Source: Adhaeribacter aquaticus DSM 16391
Lineage (GTDB): Bacteria; Bacteroidota; Bacteroidia; Cytophagales; Hymenobacteraceae
Direction: 5' to 3'
Length of the DNA stretch: 64,000 nt
Assembly (NCBI RefSeq): GCF_000473365.1
Contig: NZ_KI421517.1
Span: forward strand, 434,001-498,000
Both the position numbers and the translations under genes were made by a program. Numbering within the stretch: position 1 is the stretch's first letter; the number at the start of each line of letters is the position of its first letter. Of the stretch, positions 1 through 8,250 are shown piece after piece. Under the pieces are notes generated by a model. The model searched no databases. It had not been told where the DNA came from and saw only the letters and a list, made by a program, of their open reading frames with translations.

Positions 1-410
1 AAGGATGTAGTAATGGAGAATGGCTTAAAATGCCTGGTTTTATTCCTTATAAAATTTATAAATATTTCTTGCAAATCTGAGTTATTTCTTAAAAAAACCA
101 AAACCCTGTTAGCATAAAACCAAGCTTTTATGTTTATTATTGAATATGATCAAAACAGGCAAATTTGTTGATTTTGAAGGAAAATTGATTTTAATTAGGT
201 TTGTATAATGGTATAGGCTAAAAAAAAATTAAAAAGAGATTAAAAAACTACTTTGATTTTTCGTTTCGATTTAGATATTTGCATAAACGATACATCTAAA
301 ATTTAGAATTTACGCTAGCATCTAAACAACTTGGTCAAGCAAAATCTTAAAACAAACAATTAAAATCTAAAACCAAACACAAACAACTTAACAATTAAAT
401 TACAACAACA
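1..410. other. Gene-free upstream region of the exbB operon
   Basis: This stretch is strongly A+T-rich. One frame on the + strand is open from the left edge to a TAA at 115-117 (38 codons), but its composition is not convincing as a protein tail, so I do not call a gene. A candidate promoter lies at 252-281. From 340 to 412 there is not a single G, including the first two bases of the exbB ATG. That gives a long unstructured A/C/T leader, of a kind plausible for a strongly translated Bacteroidota gene without a Shine-Dalgarno site. Confidence 0.6.
252..281 (+). promoter_or_regulatory. Candidate Bacteroidota-type promoter of exbB
   Basis: TTTG at 252-255, an 18-nt spacer, then GATATTTG at 274-281. 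The known Bacteroidota consensus is TTTG at -33 and TAnnTTTG at -7, so the -7 box has one mismatch. The implied leader is about 125 nt and ends in the G-free stretch before the exbB ATG. Confidence 0.35.
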
Positions 411-1298
411 ATGGAAAAAAAGAATGCCGTAGTTACAAATGCGCCAAAGCCAGCAGCAACTGCAAACAAGAACACGGGTAAAGTTGAAGGAAAATCAGGT
501 GGTGCTTTTGCCAGCTTTGCTATTCCAATTGCAATTTTAGCCGGTATATTAATTTACACATTCATTTTAGGTAACGGATCTAACTTTGAAGGTGGCGATA
601 ATGCCAACCACCCACTACCAGGAAACATGTTAGGCCAGGTTTATAAAGGTGGACCAATTGTGGCAGTTTTGATTGCCGTAAACATTATGATCATTTTATT
701 TGCTATCGAGCGTTTCTTAACCATCAACAAAGCTAAAGGTAGCAAAGGTGTTGAGTCTTTTGTAAGAACTATCCGTCAGAAATTAAATGCCCATGATATT
801 AACGGTGCTCTTGCTGCCTGCGATACTCAAAGAGGTTCTGTAGCCAACGTAGTGCGTGCTGGTTTATTAAAATACCAAGAAATGCAAAAAGACACTACTT
901 TAGCAAAAGATCAAAAAGTATTAGCTATTCAGAAAGAAATTGAAGAATCTACTGCTTTAGAATTACCAATGTTAGAGAAAAACTTAGTAATTATATCTAC
1001 AATTGCTTCCGTTTCTACTCTGATTGGTCTTATCGGTACAGTACGTGGTATGATCGTGGCTTTCGCCGCTCTTGCAACTGCTGGTACTCCTGATGCAACT
1101 GCTCTTGCGAACGGTATCTCTGAGGCTTTGATTAACACAGCTCTTGGTATTACTGGTTCTACTATTGCAATTATTGCATATAACTTCTTCACTAGCAAAA
1201 TTGACCAACTGACACACAGCATCGATGAAACTGGTTTCAGCATCATTCAAACATTTGCTTCTCAAGAAGGTAATACTGCAACTACTTCTCACGTTTAA
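411..1298 (+). CDS. exbB: ExbB/TolQ/MotA-family proton channel subunit
   Basis: This is the inner-membrane proton channel subunit that, with ExbD, powers TonB-dependent import across the outer membrane. The 295-residue protein has a Lys/Ala-rich N-terminal tail and hydrophobic segments near residues 33-55, 80-103, 190-217 and 237-260. The last two carry the family core (VSTLIGLIGTVRGM and the following GISEALINTALGI). The extra N-terminal segment is typical of Bacteroidota ExbB. It is the first gene of a tight exbB-exbD-exbD-tonB run; the next gene starts 27 nt downstream. The ATG follows an A/C-rich leader without a Shine-Dalgarno site. Confidence 0.95.
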   Translation: MEKKNAVVTNAPKPAATANKNTGKVEGKSGGAFASFAIPIAILAGILIYTFILGNGSNFEGGDNANHPLPGNMLGQVYKGGPIVAVLIAVNIMIILFAIERFLTINKAKGSKGVESFVRTIRQKLNAHDINGALAACDTQRGSVANVVRAGLLKYQEMQKDTTLAKDQKVLAIQKEIEESTALELPMLEKNLVIISTIASVSTLIGLIGTVRGMIVAFAALATAGTPDATALANGISEALINTALGITGSTIAIIAYNFFTSKIDQLTHSIDETGFSIIQTFASQEGNTATTSHV

Positions 1299-1325
1299 TT
1301 AAAATAATTAGAACAAAAGAACAAA

Positions 1326-1931
1326 ATGCCAAAAATAAAAACACATAGAGCAGCTCCTTCTCTGGACATGACACCTATGGTGGATTTGGCCTTTCTTTTG
1401 GTAACTTTCTTTATGTTGATTTCACAGTTCCAACCGGAAGAGGTTGTAACTGTAACAACACCATCATCAACATCTCAGATTAAGATCCCAGAATCAAATG
1501 TTATCACACTTACCGTGGATAAAGGTGGTCGGGTATTTTTCGGAGTAGATGGTAAGAATACCAAGGCTGAATTACTGGACAAGATGGCGGCTAAATACAA
1601 TGTTACTTTCTCTGAACAAGAAAGAGCAAAGTTTGCAAACTTACCAAGTTTTGGAGTACCTATCACTCAGTTAAAGTCTTTATTGGCCCTACCAAAGGAG
1701 CAGCTTAAAAAAGCTAACCAACCGGGCGTACCAATGGATTCTTTAAATAATGAACTGGGTAACTGGGTGCACCAGACTCGTATGGCTAATCCGCAAACAG
1801 TTATAGCCATAAAAGGTGACGAAGGAGCCGACGTGCCAACAATCAAAAAAGTAATTAAAACACTTCAAGATTATAAGGTGAACCGGTTTAACCTGATCAC
1901 TTCTCAAGAAGGCGGACCAAGTTCCATTTAA
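1326..1931 (+). CDS. exbD: ExbD biopolymer transport protein, long form
   Basis: Single-pass ExbD that couples proton flow to TonB. The N-terminus carries the family signature MTPMVDLAFLLVTFFM, whose Asp is the proton-carrying residue, followed by a periplasmic domain. At 201 residues it is about 60 longer than a minimal ExbD. The extra length is a polar region (about residues 80-150) between the first beta segment and the C-terminal helix-strand unit (PTIKKVIKTLQDYKVNRFNLI). It sits 27 nt after exbB and 15 nt before the second exbD. Two different exbD copies in one operon are usual in this phylum; the division of labour is unknown. Confidence 0.93.
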   Translation: MPKIKTHRAAPSLDMTPMVDLAFLLVTFFMLISQFQPEEVVTVTTPSSTSQIKIPESNVITLTVDKGGRVFFGVDGKNTKAELLDKMAAKYNVTFSEQERAKFANLPSFGVPITQLKSLLALPKEQLKKANQPGVPMDSLNNELGNWVHQTRMANPQTVIAIKGDEGADVPTIKKVIKTLQDYKVNRFNLITSQEGGPSSI

Positions 1932-1946
1932 TTAAATAGTAAGAAA

Positions 1947-2462
1947 ATGGCAGAAATACAAGCAAAGGATAGCGGCGGTAAGGGTGGGAAACCAAAAGCG
2001 AAGAAGCACTCAACCAAGATAGACATGACTCCCATGGTGGATTTAGGTTTCTTGCTTCTAACGTTCTTCGTTATGACCACAACCTTAGCCAAGCCGCAGA
2101 CCATGGAAATTAACATGCCGGTTAAGGCAAAAGACCAGGAAGAGCAATCGCAACTAAAAGCTTCAAATGCACTTACCATTTTAATGGGTGAGAACAATAA
2201 AGTTTTTTGGTACGCAGGCTTACCAGACGCCCCGGCCGCACCAGGTGTACAAGTAACCGATTACTCCGCAAATGGTATTCGGAAAGTATTACTGGCTCGC
2301 AGAAGCAACAAAGACTTGATGGTACTTATCAAACCAATGGAAAAAGGTACTTACAAAAACATGGTAGATATTCTGGATGAAATGAATATCACCGGTATTG
2401 GTAAATATGCCATTATTGATGTGGACCCTCGTGATGAAGAATTAGTTAAAAAAGTACAGTAA
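1947..2462 (+). CDS. exbD: ExbD biopolymer transport protein, second copy
   Basis: Second ExbD paralog (171 residues) with the same MTPMVDLGFLLLTFFVM membrane signature and its conserved Asp, after a Lys-rich cytoplasmic tail. The periplasmic part ends in a family-like unit (KNMVDILDEMNITGIGKYAIIDV). It lies between the first exbD and tonB, 15 nt after the former; tonB starts 3 nt after its stop, so translation is probably coupled. It differs clearly from the first copy outside the membrane motif, so this is an old duplication. Confidence 0.94.
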   Translation: MAEIQAKDSGGKGGKPKAKKHSTKIDMTPMVDLGFLLLTFFVMTTTLAKPQTMEINMPVKAKDQEEQSQLKASNALTILMGENNKVFWYAGLPDAPAAPGVQVTDYSANGIRKVLLARRSNKDLMVLIKPMEKGTYKNMVDILDEMNITGIGKYAIIDVDPRDEELVKKVQ

Positions 2463-2465
2463 GAA

Positions 2466-3278
2466 ATGGCAAGTAACATTAATTATGCAAATGCCTCGAT
2501 GGACGACATCGTCTTTGAGGGTCGCAATAAAACTTACGGTGCTTATGTATTACGTCAAGTATATAATAAGCACGTAAAGATTGCTACTGCTATCGCTATT
2601 ACTCTTTTCATACTTGTTCTAAGTGCCCCAATCATCGCCAATATGATAGGTGGTGATGAAGCAGACGAAGAAGTTCAGGTAGAGAAAATAGTTGAATTGG
2701 CAGAACCACCTTCATTAGAAAACAAACCGCCGCCACCGCCGCCACCTGACCTTCCTCCTCCTCCACCACCGGTAACCTCAACGGTTAAATTTACCCCACC
2801 GGTAATTAAAAAGGACGAAGAGGTAAGAGAAGAAGAAGAAATTCCAGATCAGAAGGAACTGGAAGATGTGGTAATTGCTACTAAAACAGTAGTAGGTACT
2901 ACCACTCAGGAGGTACTAACAGAAGTAGAAGCGCCAACTGCCGTAGGTGAAGTTGTTAAAGAAGAAATCTTCAACTTCGTAGAGCAGCAGCCTACTTTCC
3001 CAGGTGGTATGGAAGCCATGTTCAGATATTTAGGTAAAAACATTAAATATCCTAACGTGGCATTACGTAACCAGTTGGAAGGTACTGTAACCTTACAATT
3101 TGTAGTAAACAAAGAAGGTGAAATATCTGATATTACAGTTCTTAAGCCTCTTGGAGGTGGTACAGACGAGGAAGCTATACGGGTAGTAAAATCTATGCCA
3201 AAATGGACTCCTGGCCGTCAGAACGGTAGAGCAGTAAGTGTAAGATATACTTTACCAGTTCGTTTCAAAATTCAATAA
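2466..3278 (+). CDS. tonB: TonB energy transducer
   Basis: TonB links the ExbB-ExbD motor to outer-membrane TonB-dependent receptors. The 270-residue protein begins with the Bacteroidota-type cytoplasmic motif (DIVFEGRNKTYGAYVLR), then one membrane helix (about 38-58). A proline-rich periplasmic spacer (KPPPPPPPDLPPPPPP, about 85-100) and an acidic stretch follow. The C-terminal TonB domain starts near residue 185 and ends in RYTLPVRFKIQ. It is the last gene of the ExbB-D-D cluster and is followed by a strong terminator. Confidence 0.95.
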   Translation: MASNINYANASMDDIVFEGRNKTYGAYVLRQVYNKHVKIATAIAITLFILVLSAPIIANMIGGDEADEEVQVEKIVELAEPPSLENKPPPPPPPDLPPPPPPVTSTVKFTPPVIKKDEEVREEEEIPDQKELEDVVIATKTVVGTTTQEVLTEVEAPTAVGEVVKEEIFNFVEQQPTFPGGMEAMFRYLGKNIKYPNVALRNQLEGTVTLQFVVNKEGEISDITVLKPLGGGTDEEAIRVVKSMPKWTPGRQNGRAVSVRYTLPVRFKIQ

Positions 3279-3312
3279 TTATAAACTTTGGTTTGTTTAT
3301 AATTTAATAAAT

Positions 3313-3348
3313 AAAAACTCCGGGTTCAGTTATGGATTCGGAGTTTTT
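3313..3348 (+). terminator. Rho-independent terminator after tonB
   Basis: A 10-bp stem (aaaaactccg at 3313-3322 with cggagttttt at 3339-3348) and a 16-nt loop run into a T tract. It lies 35 nt after the tonB stop and closes the exbB-tonB operon. Confidence 0.85.
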
Positions 3349-3388
3349 TATTCATCTATATTGAGAGGAGTACTTAAACGCAGCATTC

Positions 3389-3634
3389 ATGAGAGCAGAT
3401 TCCAACGGCCCTAAAAATAATTTTCAATCTATTCTTAAATATTTTAGCCTGGTAATGGCACTTGTATACCCAGCCATTGGAGTATACCTTTTCTTTTCTA
3501 CTCCCGAACAAATAGCCTTACCAGCTAAAACAAAAATGGCTATTGGTGCAGTTTTATTTTTATACGGAATCTTCCGATTCATCAGAACCTACAAAAGGCA
3601 TGCTGAGCAAAAAGATGAAACTTTTAAAGATTAA
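3389..3634 (+). CDS. Small two-helix membrane protein
   Basis: This 81-residue protein has two hydrophobic segments (about 17-38 and 50-64) joined by a short polar loop, and a charged C-terminal tail (RTYKRHAEQKDETFKD). No family motif is recognised. Small proteins of this type often follow tonB or precede the PstS-like gene in related genomes (recollection, not checked). A GAGGAG stretch lies about 20 nt before the ATG, too far for a normal Shine-Dalgarno site. It lies after the tonB terminator and so probably has its own transcript. Confidence 0.7.
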   Translation: MRADSNGPKNNFQSILKYFSLVMALVYPAIGVYLFFSTPEQIALPAKTKMAIGAVLFLYGIFRFIRTYKRHAEQKDETFKD

Positions 3635-3709
3635 CTTCTTAAAGAATAAGAGCTAATAGCTAACCTTTTGAATCTGAATTCGTCTAAATAATGATGGTTA
3701 AATTTGAAG

Positions 3710-3753
3710 AGATTTATATCTAACCATTTATATAAATCTATTTATTAGATTTG
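3710..3753 (+). promoter_or_regulatory. Dyad plus -7 box upstream of the PstS-like gene
   Basis: A perfect 10-bp inverted repeat (agatttatat at 3710-3719 and atataaatct at 3730-3739, 10-nt spacer) lies directly before TAGATTTG at 3746-3753, which fits the TAnnTTTG -7 box. The dyad covers the position of the -33 region, where a repressor or activator would act. The target gene starts at 3792. Confidence 0.45.
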
Positions 3754-3791
3754 TGCACCGGAAACTTTATTAGTTTTCAAAGACAGTTAAA

Positions 3792-4742
3792 ATGAATACA
3801 TTATTAAGATATATAATCTTTTTAGTAATAGGCAGCAGTGGCCTAACTGCTTGTAATAATAACTCAGGTAAACCACCTGTAACGGATACTGGCACATCCG
3901 GCGATATAAAAATAGTAGTAGATGAGTCTTTTGAACCAATTTTAGACTCTCATGTCTATACTTTCGAAAAAACATATAAATATGCCACTATTAGGGCTTC
4001 TTATAAACCAGAAGGAGAAGCCATACGTGATTTATTAAATGACAGCGTGCGGTTGGCAATTGTTCCCAGAGAACTAACAGACGAAGAAAACAAGGTCTTC
4101 AAAAATATAAAGATCACCCCACGCGTTACAAAAATAGCGATAGATGGAGTAGCTTTAATTGTGCATCCTAATAATCCGGATACCCTTTTGGCTATTCCGC
4201 AATTACAGGATATATTTACGGGTAAGGTAAAGTCTTGGAAGCAAATTAATTCAAAATCATCATTATCAGATATTACAATTGTATTTGACAATAACAATTC
4301 CAGTACAGCAAGGTATATCCTTGATTCCATCAATCATAAACAACCCTTGGCCCCAAACGCTTTTGCAGCTAAATCACATAAAGCGTTAATAGATTACGTA
4401 GCCAATAATCCTAATGCCATTGGGGTATTAGGGGTGAGTTGGATAAGCGATTTTGATGATCCTAACGCAATGGGCTTTTTAGATAAAATAAATGTAGTGT
4501 CAGTAGGTTTAAAAGTTAATCCAAGTAAGCCCGATACTTACTACCAACCCTTCCAGGCTTACCTGGCCCAGGGAACTTATCCGCTCCGAAGAAACTTATA
4601 TATTATAAGTCGTGAGGCGCGAGTAGGACTTGGCACAGGTTTTGCAGCATTTGTAGCAAGGGATAAAGGACAAAGAATATTTTTAAAATCAGGACTGGTA
4701 CCCGCTAATGCGGTACTAAGATTAGTAACCGTAACAGAGTAA
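3792..4742 (+). CDS. PstS-like phosphate-binding lipoprotein
   Basis: Periplasmic binding protein of the PstS family (316 residues). A signal peptide ends in a lipobox (GLTAC, Cys21), so the mature protein is a lipoprotein. The rest has the two-lobed PstS pattern, with a late recognisable segment IISREARVGLGTGFAAFVARDKGQRIF near residues 272-298. No pstC, pstA or pstB is near, so a classical phosphate importer is not supported. The conserved position between the TonB cluster and the TPR protein suggests a role in envelope energization or sensing (inference). The downstream TPR gene starts 44 nt after the stop. Confidence 0.8.
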   Translation: MNTLLRYIIFLVIGSSGLTACNNNSGKPPVTDTGTSGDIKIVVDESFEPILDSHVYTFEKTYKYATIRASYKPEGEAIRDLLNDSVRLAIVPRELTDEENKVFKNIKITPRVTKIAIDGVALIVHPNNPDTLLAIPQLQDIFTGKVKSWKQINSKSSLSDITIVFDNNNSSTARYILDSINHKQPLAPNAFAAKSHKALIDYVANNPNAIGVLGVSWISDFDDPNAMGFLDKINVVSVGLKVNPSKPDTYYQPFQAYLAQGTYPLRRNLYIISREARVGLGTGFAAFVARDKGQRIFLKSGLVPANAVLRLVTVTE

Positions 4743-4786
4743 ATTTTTTCTTTTACCAATTTTTTTAACCAAACAAACAAAAACAA

Positions 4787-6385
4787 ATGATCAAGAATTG
4801 GAAGTATATCCTCGTTTTAGGAGCTTCGTTAAGCTTTACTACTGCCTTTGGGCAAAGTGTAAAAGATGCCCAACGGTCAATTGACTTGGAAAGATATAAT
4901 GAAGCAACCAAAACATTATCTGGCATAAACAGTGACGAGGCATCGCTTTATTTAGGAGACGCGTATTTGAGAACTGGTAAGTTGAATGAGGCAACAGCGG
5001 CCTATGCTAAAGGCTATGCTGCAAATCCAAAATCAGCTCTTGCCATGGTTGGTGCTGGTAAAGCGGCTTTACTCAAAGGTAACACAGCAGAAGCAGAAGG
5101 ATTATTTGAAGCGGCGATAAAAGCCTCTAAAAAGAAAGATCCAAATGTATATATTCAAATAGGACAGGCTTATGTAGATGCTAAAGTTAAAGAGCCTGCA
5201 AAAGGAATTGAATATGTAAACGAAGCCTTAAAAATAACTAAAAACAACAGTGCACCAGCTTACGTTGTTCTAGGTGATTTACATCTTTTAAGAACAAATG
5301 GTGGTGGCGAGGCCGCAACGGCTTTTGAACGTGCCACTCAAATTGATGGCAAATTAGCTAAAGCACACGCTAAACGTGGCAAGTTATTTGTGCAGGCCAG
5401 AAACTATAACGAAGCTCAGGCTTCTTATCAGGCTGCTATAACAGCTGACCCTAACTTTGCTCCGGTTTACCGCGATTTAGGTGAAATGTATTACTTCGTA
5501 GGTAAATATGACCAAGCTGCTGAGAACTTCAAAAAGTTTATCTCAATGGCTGAGGATTCCCCGGAAACTCGCATGCAATTAGCTTCATTCTTATTTTTAA
5601 CCAAAGATTATGAAGGTTCAATAAGAGAGGCTCGTGCAGCTTTACAACAAAGCCCAGAAAACACTGCTATAAATAGTGTTTTAGCAAAAGCATTATTTGA
5701 AGCTGGTAAAACAGACGAAGCTTTAGCTGCCATGGATACTTATTTTAAAGGTGCTGATCAATCTAAATTCATTGCGTCTGACTATTCTTATTATGGCCAG
5801 ATGTTATCAAAAGCAGGCAAAGGGGCAGAAGCACAGGCTCAATTTGATAAGGCAATACAAATGGATCCGGACAATGCAGAATTACAAGATGATGTAGCTG
5901 CTTTTTATATCAAACAAAAAGAATATCCAAAAGCAATTGCTCTTTATAAAGCAAAAATTGCCGCTAAACCTTCTAGAACGGATAACTTTAAATTAGCAGA
6001 AGCTTATTTTGCAGCTAAACAATACGCTGAGGCTGATGAAATTTATGCTGCTTTATTAAAAGAAGTACCTAATTATACTCCAGCAGTTTTACGTAGGGCT
6101 GAAATTGCTGAAGCGCAGGATAAAGACCAAGGTGGTGCTGCAAAACCTTATTATGAGGAGTATGTTAAGCTAATTATGGAAGATCCAGCTAAAGCGAGCA
6201 GCCCTTCTTATAAAGGTGGTTTAATGAAAGCTAATTATTACTTAGGTTATCAAGCTTACAAGTCTAAGGATTTTACTACGGCTAGAAAGTATTGGACAGA
6301 AGTAAAACGTTTAGACCCAACTAACAAAGATGTTGACAACGCTTTAAAAAATCTTGACGTAGCATCAAAATCAGCTAGAAAATAA
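4787..6385 (+). CDS. Large periplasmic TPR-repeat protein
   Basis: The 532-residue protein has a signal peptide (cleavage after about residue 22, FGQ) and then tandem TPR units over nearly its whole length; ten or more are visible (for example EAAIKASKKKDPNVYIQIGQ and AIALYKAKIAAKPSRTDNF). TPR arrays are protein-binding scaffolds. Its position after exbB-exbD-exbD-tonB and the PstS-like gene suggests it works with the TonB machinery in the periplasm (inference from context). The leader from 4741 to 4788 has no G, like that of exbB. A long bidirectional terminator follows. Confidence 0.85.
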   Translation: MIKNWKYILVLGASLSFTTAFGQSVKDAQRSIDLERYNEATKTLSGINSDEASLYLGDAYLRTGKLNEATAAYAKGYAANPKSALAMVGAGKAALLKGNTAEAEGLFEAAIKASKKKDPNVYIQIGQAYVDAKVKEPAKGIEYVNEALKITKNNSAPAYVVLGDLHLLRTNGGGEAATAFERATQIDGKLAKAHAKRGKLFVQARNYNEAQASYQAAITADPNFAPVYRDLGEMYYFVGKYDQAAENFKKFISMAEDSPETRMQLASFLFLTKDYEGSIREARAALQQSPENTAINSVLAKALFEAGKTDEALAAMDTYFKGADQSKFIASDYSYYGQMLSKAGKGAEAQAQFDKAIQMDPDNAELQDDVAAFYIKQKEYPKAIALYKAKIAAKPSRTDNFKLAEAYFAAKQYAEADEIYAALLKEVPNYTPAVLRRAEIAEAQDKDQGGAAKPYYEEYVKLIMEDPAKASSPSYKGGLMKANYYLGYQAYKSKDFTTARKYWTEVKRLDPTNKDVDNALKNLDVASKSARK

Positions 6386-6402
6386 ATTAGCTAATTTTAT
6401 TT

Positions 6403-6450
6403 ATAAAAAGTAAAAGCCTGCTCTACAAAGAGCAGGCTTTTACTTTTTAT
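6403..6450. terminator. Bidirectional terminator, 22-bp perfect stem
   Basis: Arms at 6403-6424 and 6429-6450 are perfectly complementary over 22 bp around a 4-nt loop (acaa). The A-rich 5' arm and T-rich 3' arm make it work in both directions. It sits between the convergent TPR gene and the pseudouridine synthase gene. Confidence 0.92.
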
Positions 6451-6470
6451 AATGCTTTAACAAAATACCT

Positions 6471-7496
6471 TTAACTTTTATATAGGCTCCATTTATCAAG
6501 AGCAGCAATGAAATCTTCCGGCAAATCTGAATTAAATTGCATAAATTCTTTTTTAACCGGATGTTTAAAGCCTAAAGATTTAGCATGTAAGGCTTGTCGG
6601 GGTATAAGTTTAAAAGCATTTTCCACAAAGGCTTTAAAAGAGGAGGTCCGGCTTCCATATACAATCTGATCACCGCCATAAGTGGCATCATTAAATAACG
6701 GATGCCCAATATGTTTCATATGAGCTCTTATTTGATGGGTGCGCCCGGTTTCCAAATTGCATTGGACAAGGGAAACATACTGAAACGACTGCAATACTTT
6801 ATAATGCGTTACGGCATGTTTACCGTAATCGCCTTCCGGATATACAGCCATTATTTTCCTGTCCTTAGCGCTCCGGCCTATATGACCCACAATGGTTCCT
6901 GTTTCTTTTTTAGGCACTCCCCAAACTAAGGCATAATAGGTTCTTTCAATGCTATGATCAAAAAACTGCCTGGCCAGGTAGGTCATGGCATAGTCAGTTT
7001 TGGCAATAACCAATAAACCAGAAGTATCTTTATCAATCCGATGTACCAGGCCAGGTCTACCCTCCCCATTTCTACTGGTTGGTAAATTTTGCAAGTAATA
7101 AGTTAAGGCATTTACCAGGGTGCCTGACCAGTTGCTGTAGGCTGGGTGGACTACCATTCCCGCAGGCTTATTTACGAGTAGCAGTTCTTCATCCTCATAT
7201 ATGATAGTTAAGGGAATGTTTTCCGGAACAATTTCTGTATCACGTGGTGGGTCCGGCAAAGTAACCGTAATAATATCAAAAGGCTTAACCTTATAACTTG
7301 ATTTAACAGGTTTGTTATTCACCTGAATAGATTCAGAACTGATAGCTTCCTGCAGCTTATTCCGGCTCACGTTTGGTAACCGATCCATCAGAAATTTATC
7401 AATCCGAATTAACGCCTGACCTTTGTCTGCTACGATACGGTGGTGCTCGTACAACTCATCTGTGTCAATATTGCTGTCTAAGAATTCTTCAGCCAT
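6471..7496 (-). CDS. rluD: RluA/RluD-family pseudouridine synthase
   Basis: Converts specific uridines of 23S rRNA to pseudouridine. The 341-residue protein has an N-terminal S4 RNA-binding domain (about 28-80) and an RluA catalytic domain with HRIDKDTSGLLV, in which Asp155 is the expected nucleophile. Later RluA blocks are present (GRTHQIRAHM, near residue 245; GHPLFNDATYGG). Size and S4 domain fit RluD better than RluA or RluC, but the target uridines cannot be proven here. It is monocistronic between two terminators, with its own candidate promoter at 7518-7525. Confidence 0.88.
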   Translation of the reverse strand: MAEEFLDSNIDTDELYEHHRIVADKGQALIRIDKFLMDRLPNVSRNKLQEAISSESIQVNNKPVKSSYKVKPFDIITVTLPDPPRDTEIVPENIPLTIIYEDEELLLVNKPAGMVVHPAYSNWSGTLVNALTYYLQNLPTSRNGEGRPGLVHRIDKDTSGLLVIAKTDYAMTYLARQFFDHSIERTYYALVWGVPKKETGTIVGHIGRSAKDRKIMAVYPEGDYGKHAVTHYKVLQSFQYVSLVQCNLETGRTHQIRAHMKHIGHPLFNDATYGGDQIVYGSRTSSFKAFVENAFKLIPRQALHAKSLGFKHPVKKEFMQFNSDLPEDFIAALDKWSLYKS

Positions 7497-7517
7497 TAAA
7501 CATTGATATTTTTATTT

Positions 7518-7525
7518 CAAAACTA
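7518..7525 (-). promoter_or_regulatory. Candidate -7 box of the pseudouridine synthase gene
   Basis: Reads TAGTTTTG on the minus strand, fitting TAnnTTTG, 21 nt before the ATG at 7496. A TTTG (plus strand CAAA at 7548-7551) lies 22 nt further upstream, inside the terminator hairpin of the ompH operon. Confidence 0.42.
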
Positions 7526-7537
7526 CATAAAAAAGAA

Positions 7538-7566
7538 ATAGCCGGTACAAAGAATGTACCGGCTAT
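7538..7566 (-). terminator. Terminator of the bamA-ompH operon
   Basis: An 11-bp perfect stem (atagccggtac at 7538-7548 with gtaccggctat at 7556-7566) and a 7-nt loop. In the minus direction it is followed by a T run (ttctttttt). It lies 22 nt after the stop of the last ompH gene. Confidence 0.88.
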
Positions 7567-7588
7567 CCTATTATAAAATTAAACTAGA

Positions 7589-8227
7589 TTACTTCTTCTT
7601 CTTTACTGTTGGAGCAGTATTAGTAGCTGACGGTGTAGTAGCTTTTGAAGCTGGCATCGCTGCCGGAGCAGCACTTGCTGTTCCTTTAGCAGGAGGTGTT
7701 ACACCCATTTTCTTTAAAACTAAATCAGATACGTTACCTTCTTCCGGAGCGTGTAAAAGAATAGTAGTTGATCCGTAACCAGCATCAGAATTAAAGATAT
7801 AAGTATATCCATTGTCTTTAGCTACATCATCAATCGCTTTTTGCATTTTAGTATAAGCAGGCTCTAATAAAGATTGTTGTTTCTTTTGTAAAGAGGCTTC
7901 TGCATTACGTTGGAATTCTTCAATAGAATTTTGCAGATTCATCAATTCTTTTTCTTTATCAGCCCGAATAACTTCTGTCATGGTAGAAGCACCTTTTTGG
8001 TAAGCATCACGTTTCGTTTCAAACTCTTTAAATTTAGTTTGTAGCTGAGCTTCTAACTGGGTGCTGTAGGCCTTTAAATCAGATTCTATTTGTTTGCTTT
8101 CTGGCATTGAACCTAAAATATAAGACACATTGGTGTAACCAATTTTAGGAGCAGCTGTTTGTGCGTTAGAAACCACAGTGATGGCCATCATACATGCGGC
8201 TGCTACAAATAATTTAATTTTGTTCAT
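7589..8227 (-). CDS. OmpH/Skp-family periplasmic chaperone
   Basis: Skp-like chaperone for outer-membrane proteins (212 residues). A signal peptide (cleavage after SNAQ, about residue 23) is followed by the OmpH pattern: a beta segment with IGYTNVSYIL, two long charged helices forming the tentacle (about 45-125) and a return strand. The C-terminal 40 residues are an Ala/Pro/Thr-rich tail ending in KKKK, outside the Skp fold. It follows a paralog by 23 nt, the usual tandem pair downstream of bamA in this phylum. Confidence 0.9.
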   Translation of the reverse strand: MNKIKLFVAAACMMAITVVSNAQTAAPKIGYTNVSYILGSMPESKQIESDLKAYSTQLEAQLQTKFKEFETKRDAYQKGASTMTEVIRADKEKELMNLQNSIEEFQRNAEASLQKKQQSLLEPAYTKMQKAIDDVAKDNGYTYIFNSDAGYGSTTILLHAPEEGNVSDLVLKKMGVTPPAKGTASAAPAAMPASKATTPSATNTAPTVKKKK

Positions 8228-8250
8228 TTTAAATAATTAATTAATAGATA

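Noticed and set aside
1-117. A frame open at the left edge as the tail of an upstream protein
   Set aside because: Only 38 codons, hydrophobic/Lys composition like random A+T-rich DNA, and no family signal.
929-1292. Two overlapping minus-strand open frames of about 100 codons opposite exbB
   Set aside because: They lie fully inside a strongly conserved gene, have no recognisable product and arise from the codon pattern of the sense gene.
3792-6385. A phosphate uptake (Pst) operon
   Set aside because: Only a PstS-like protein is present; no pstC, pstA, pstB or phoU follows.
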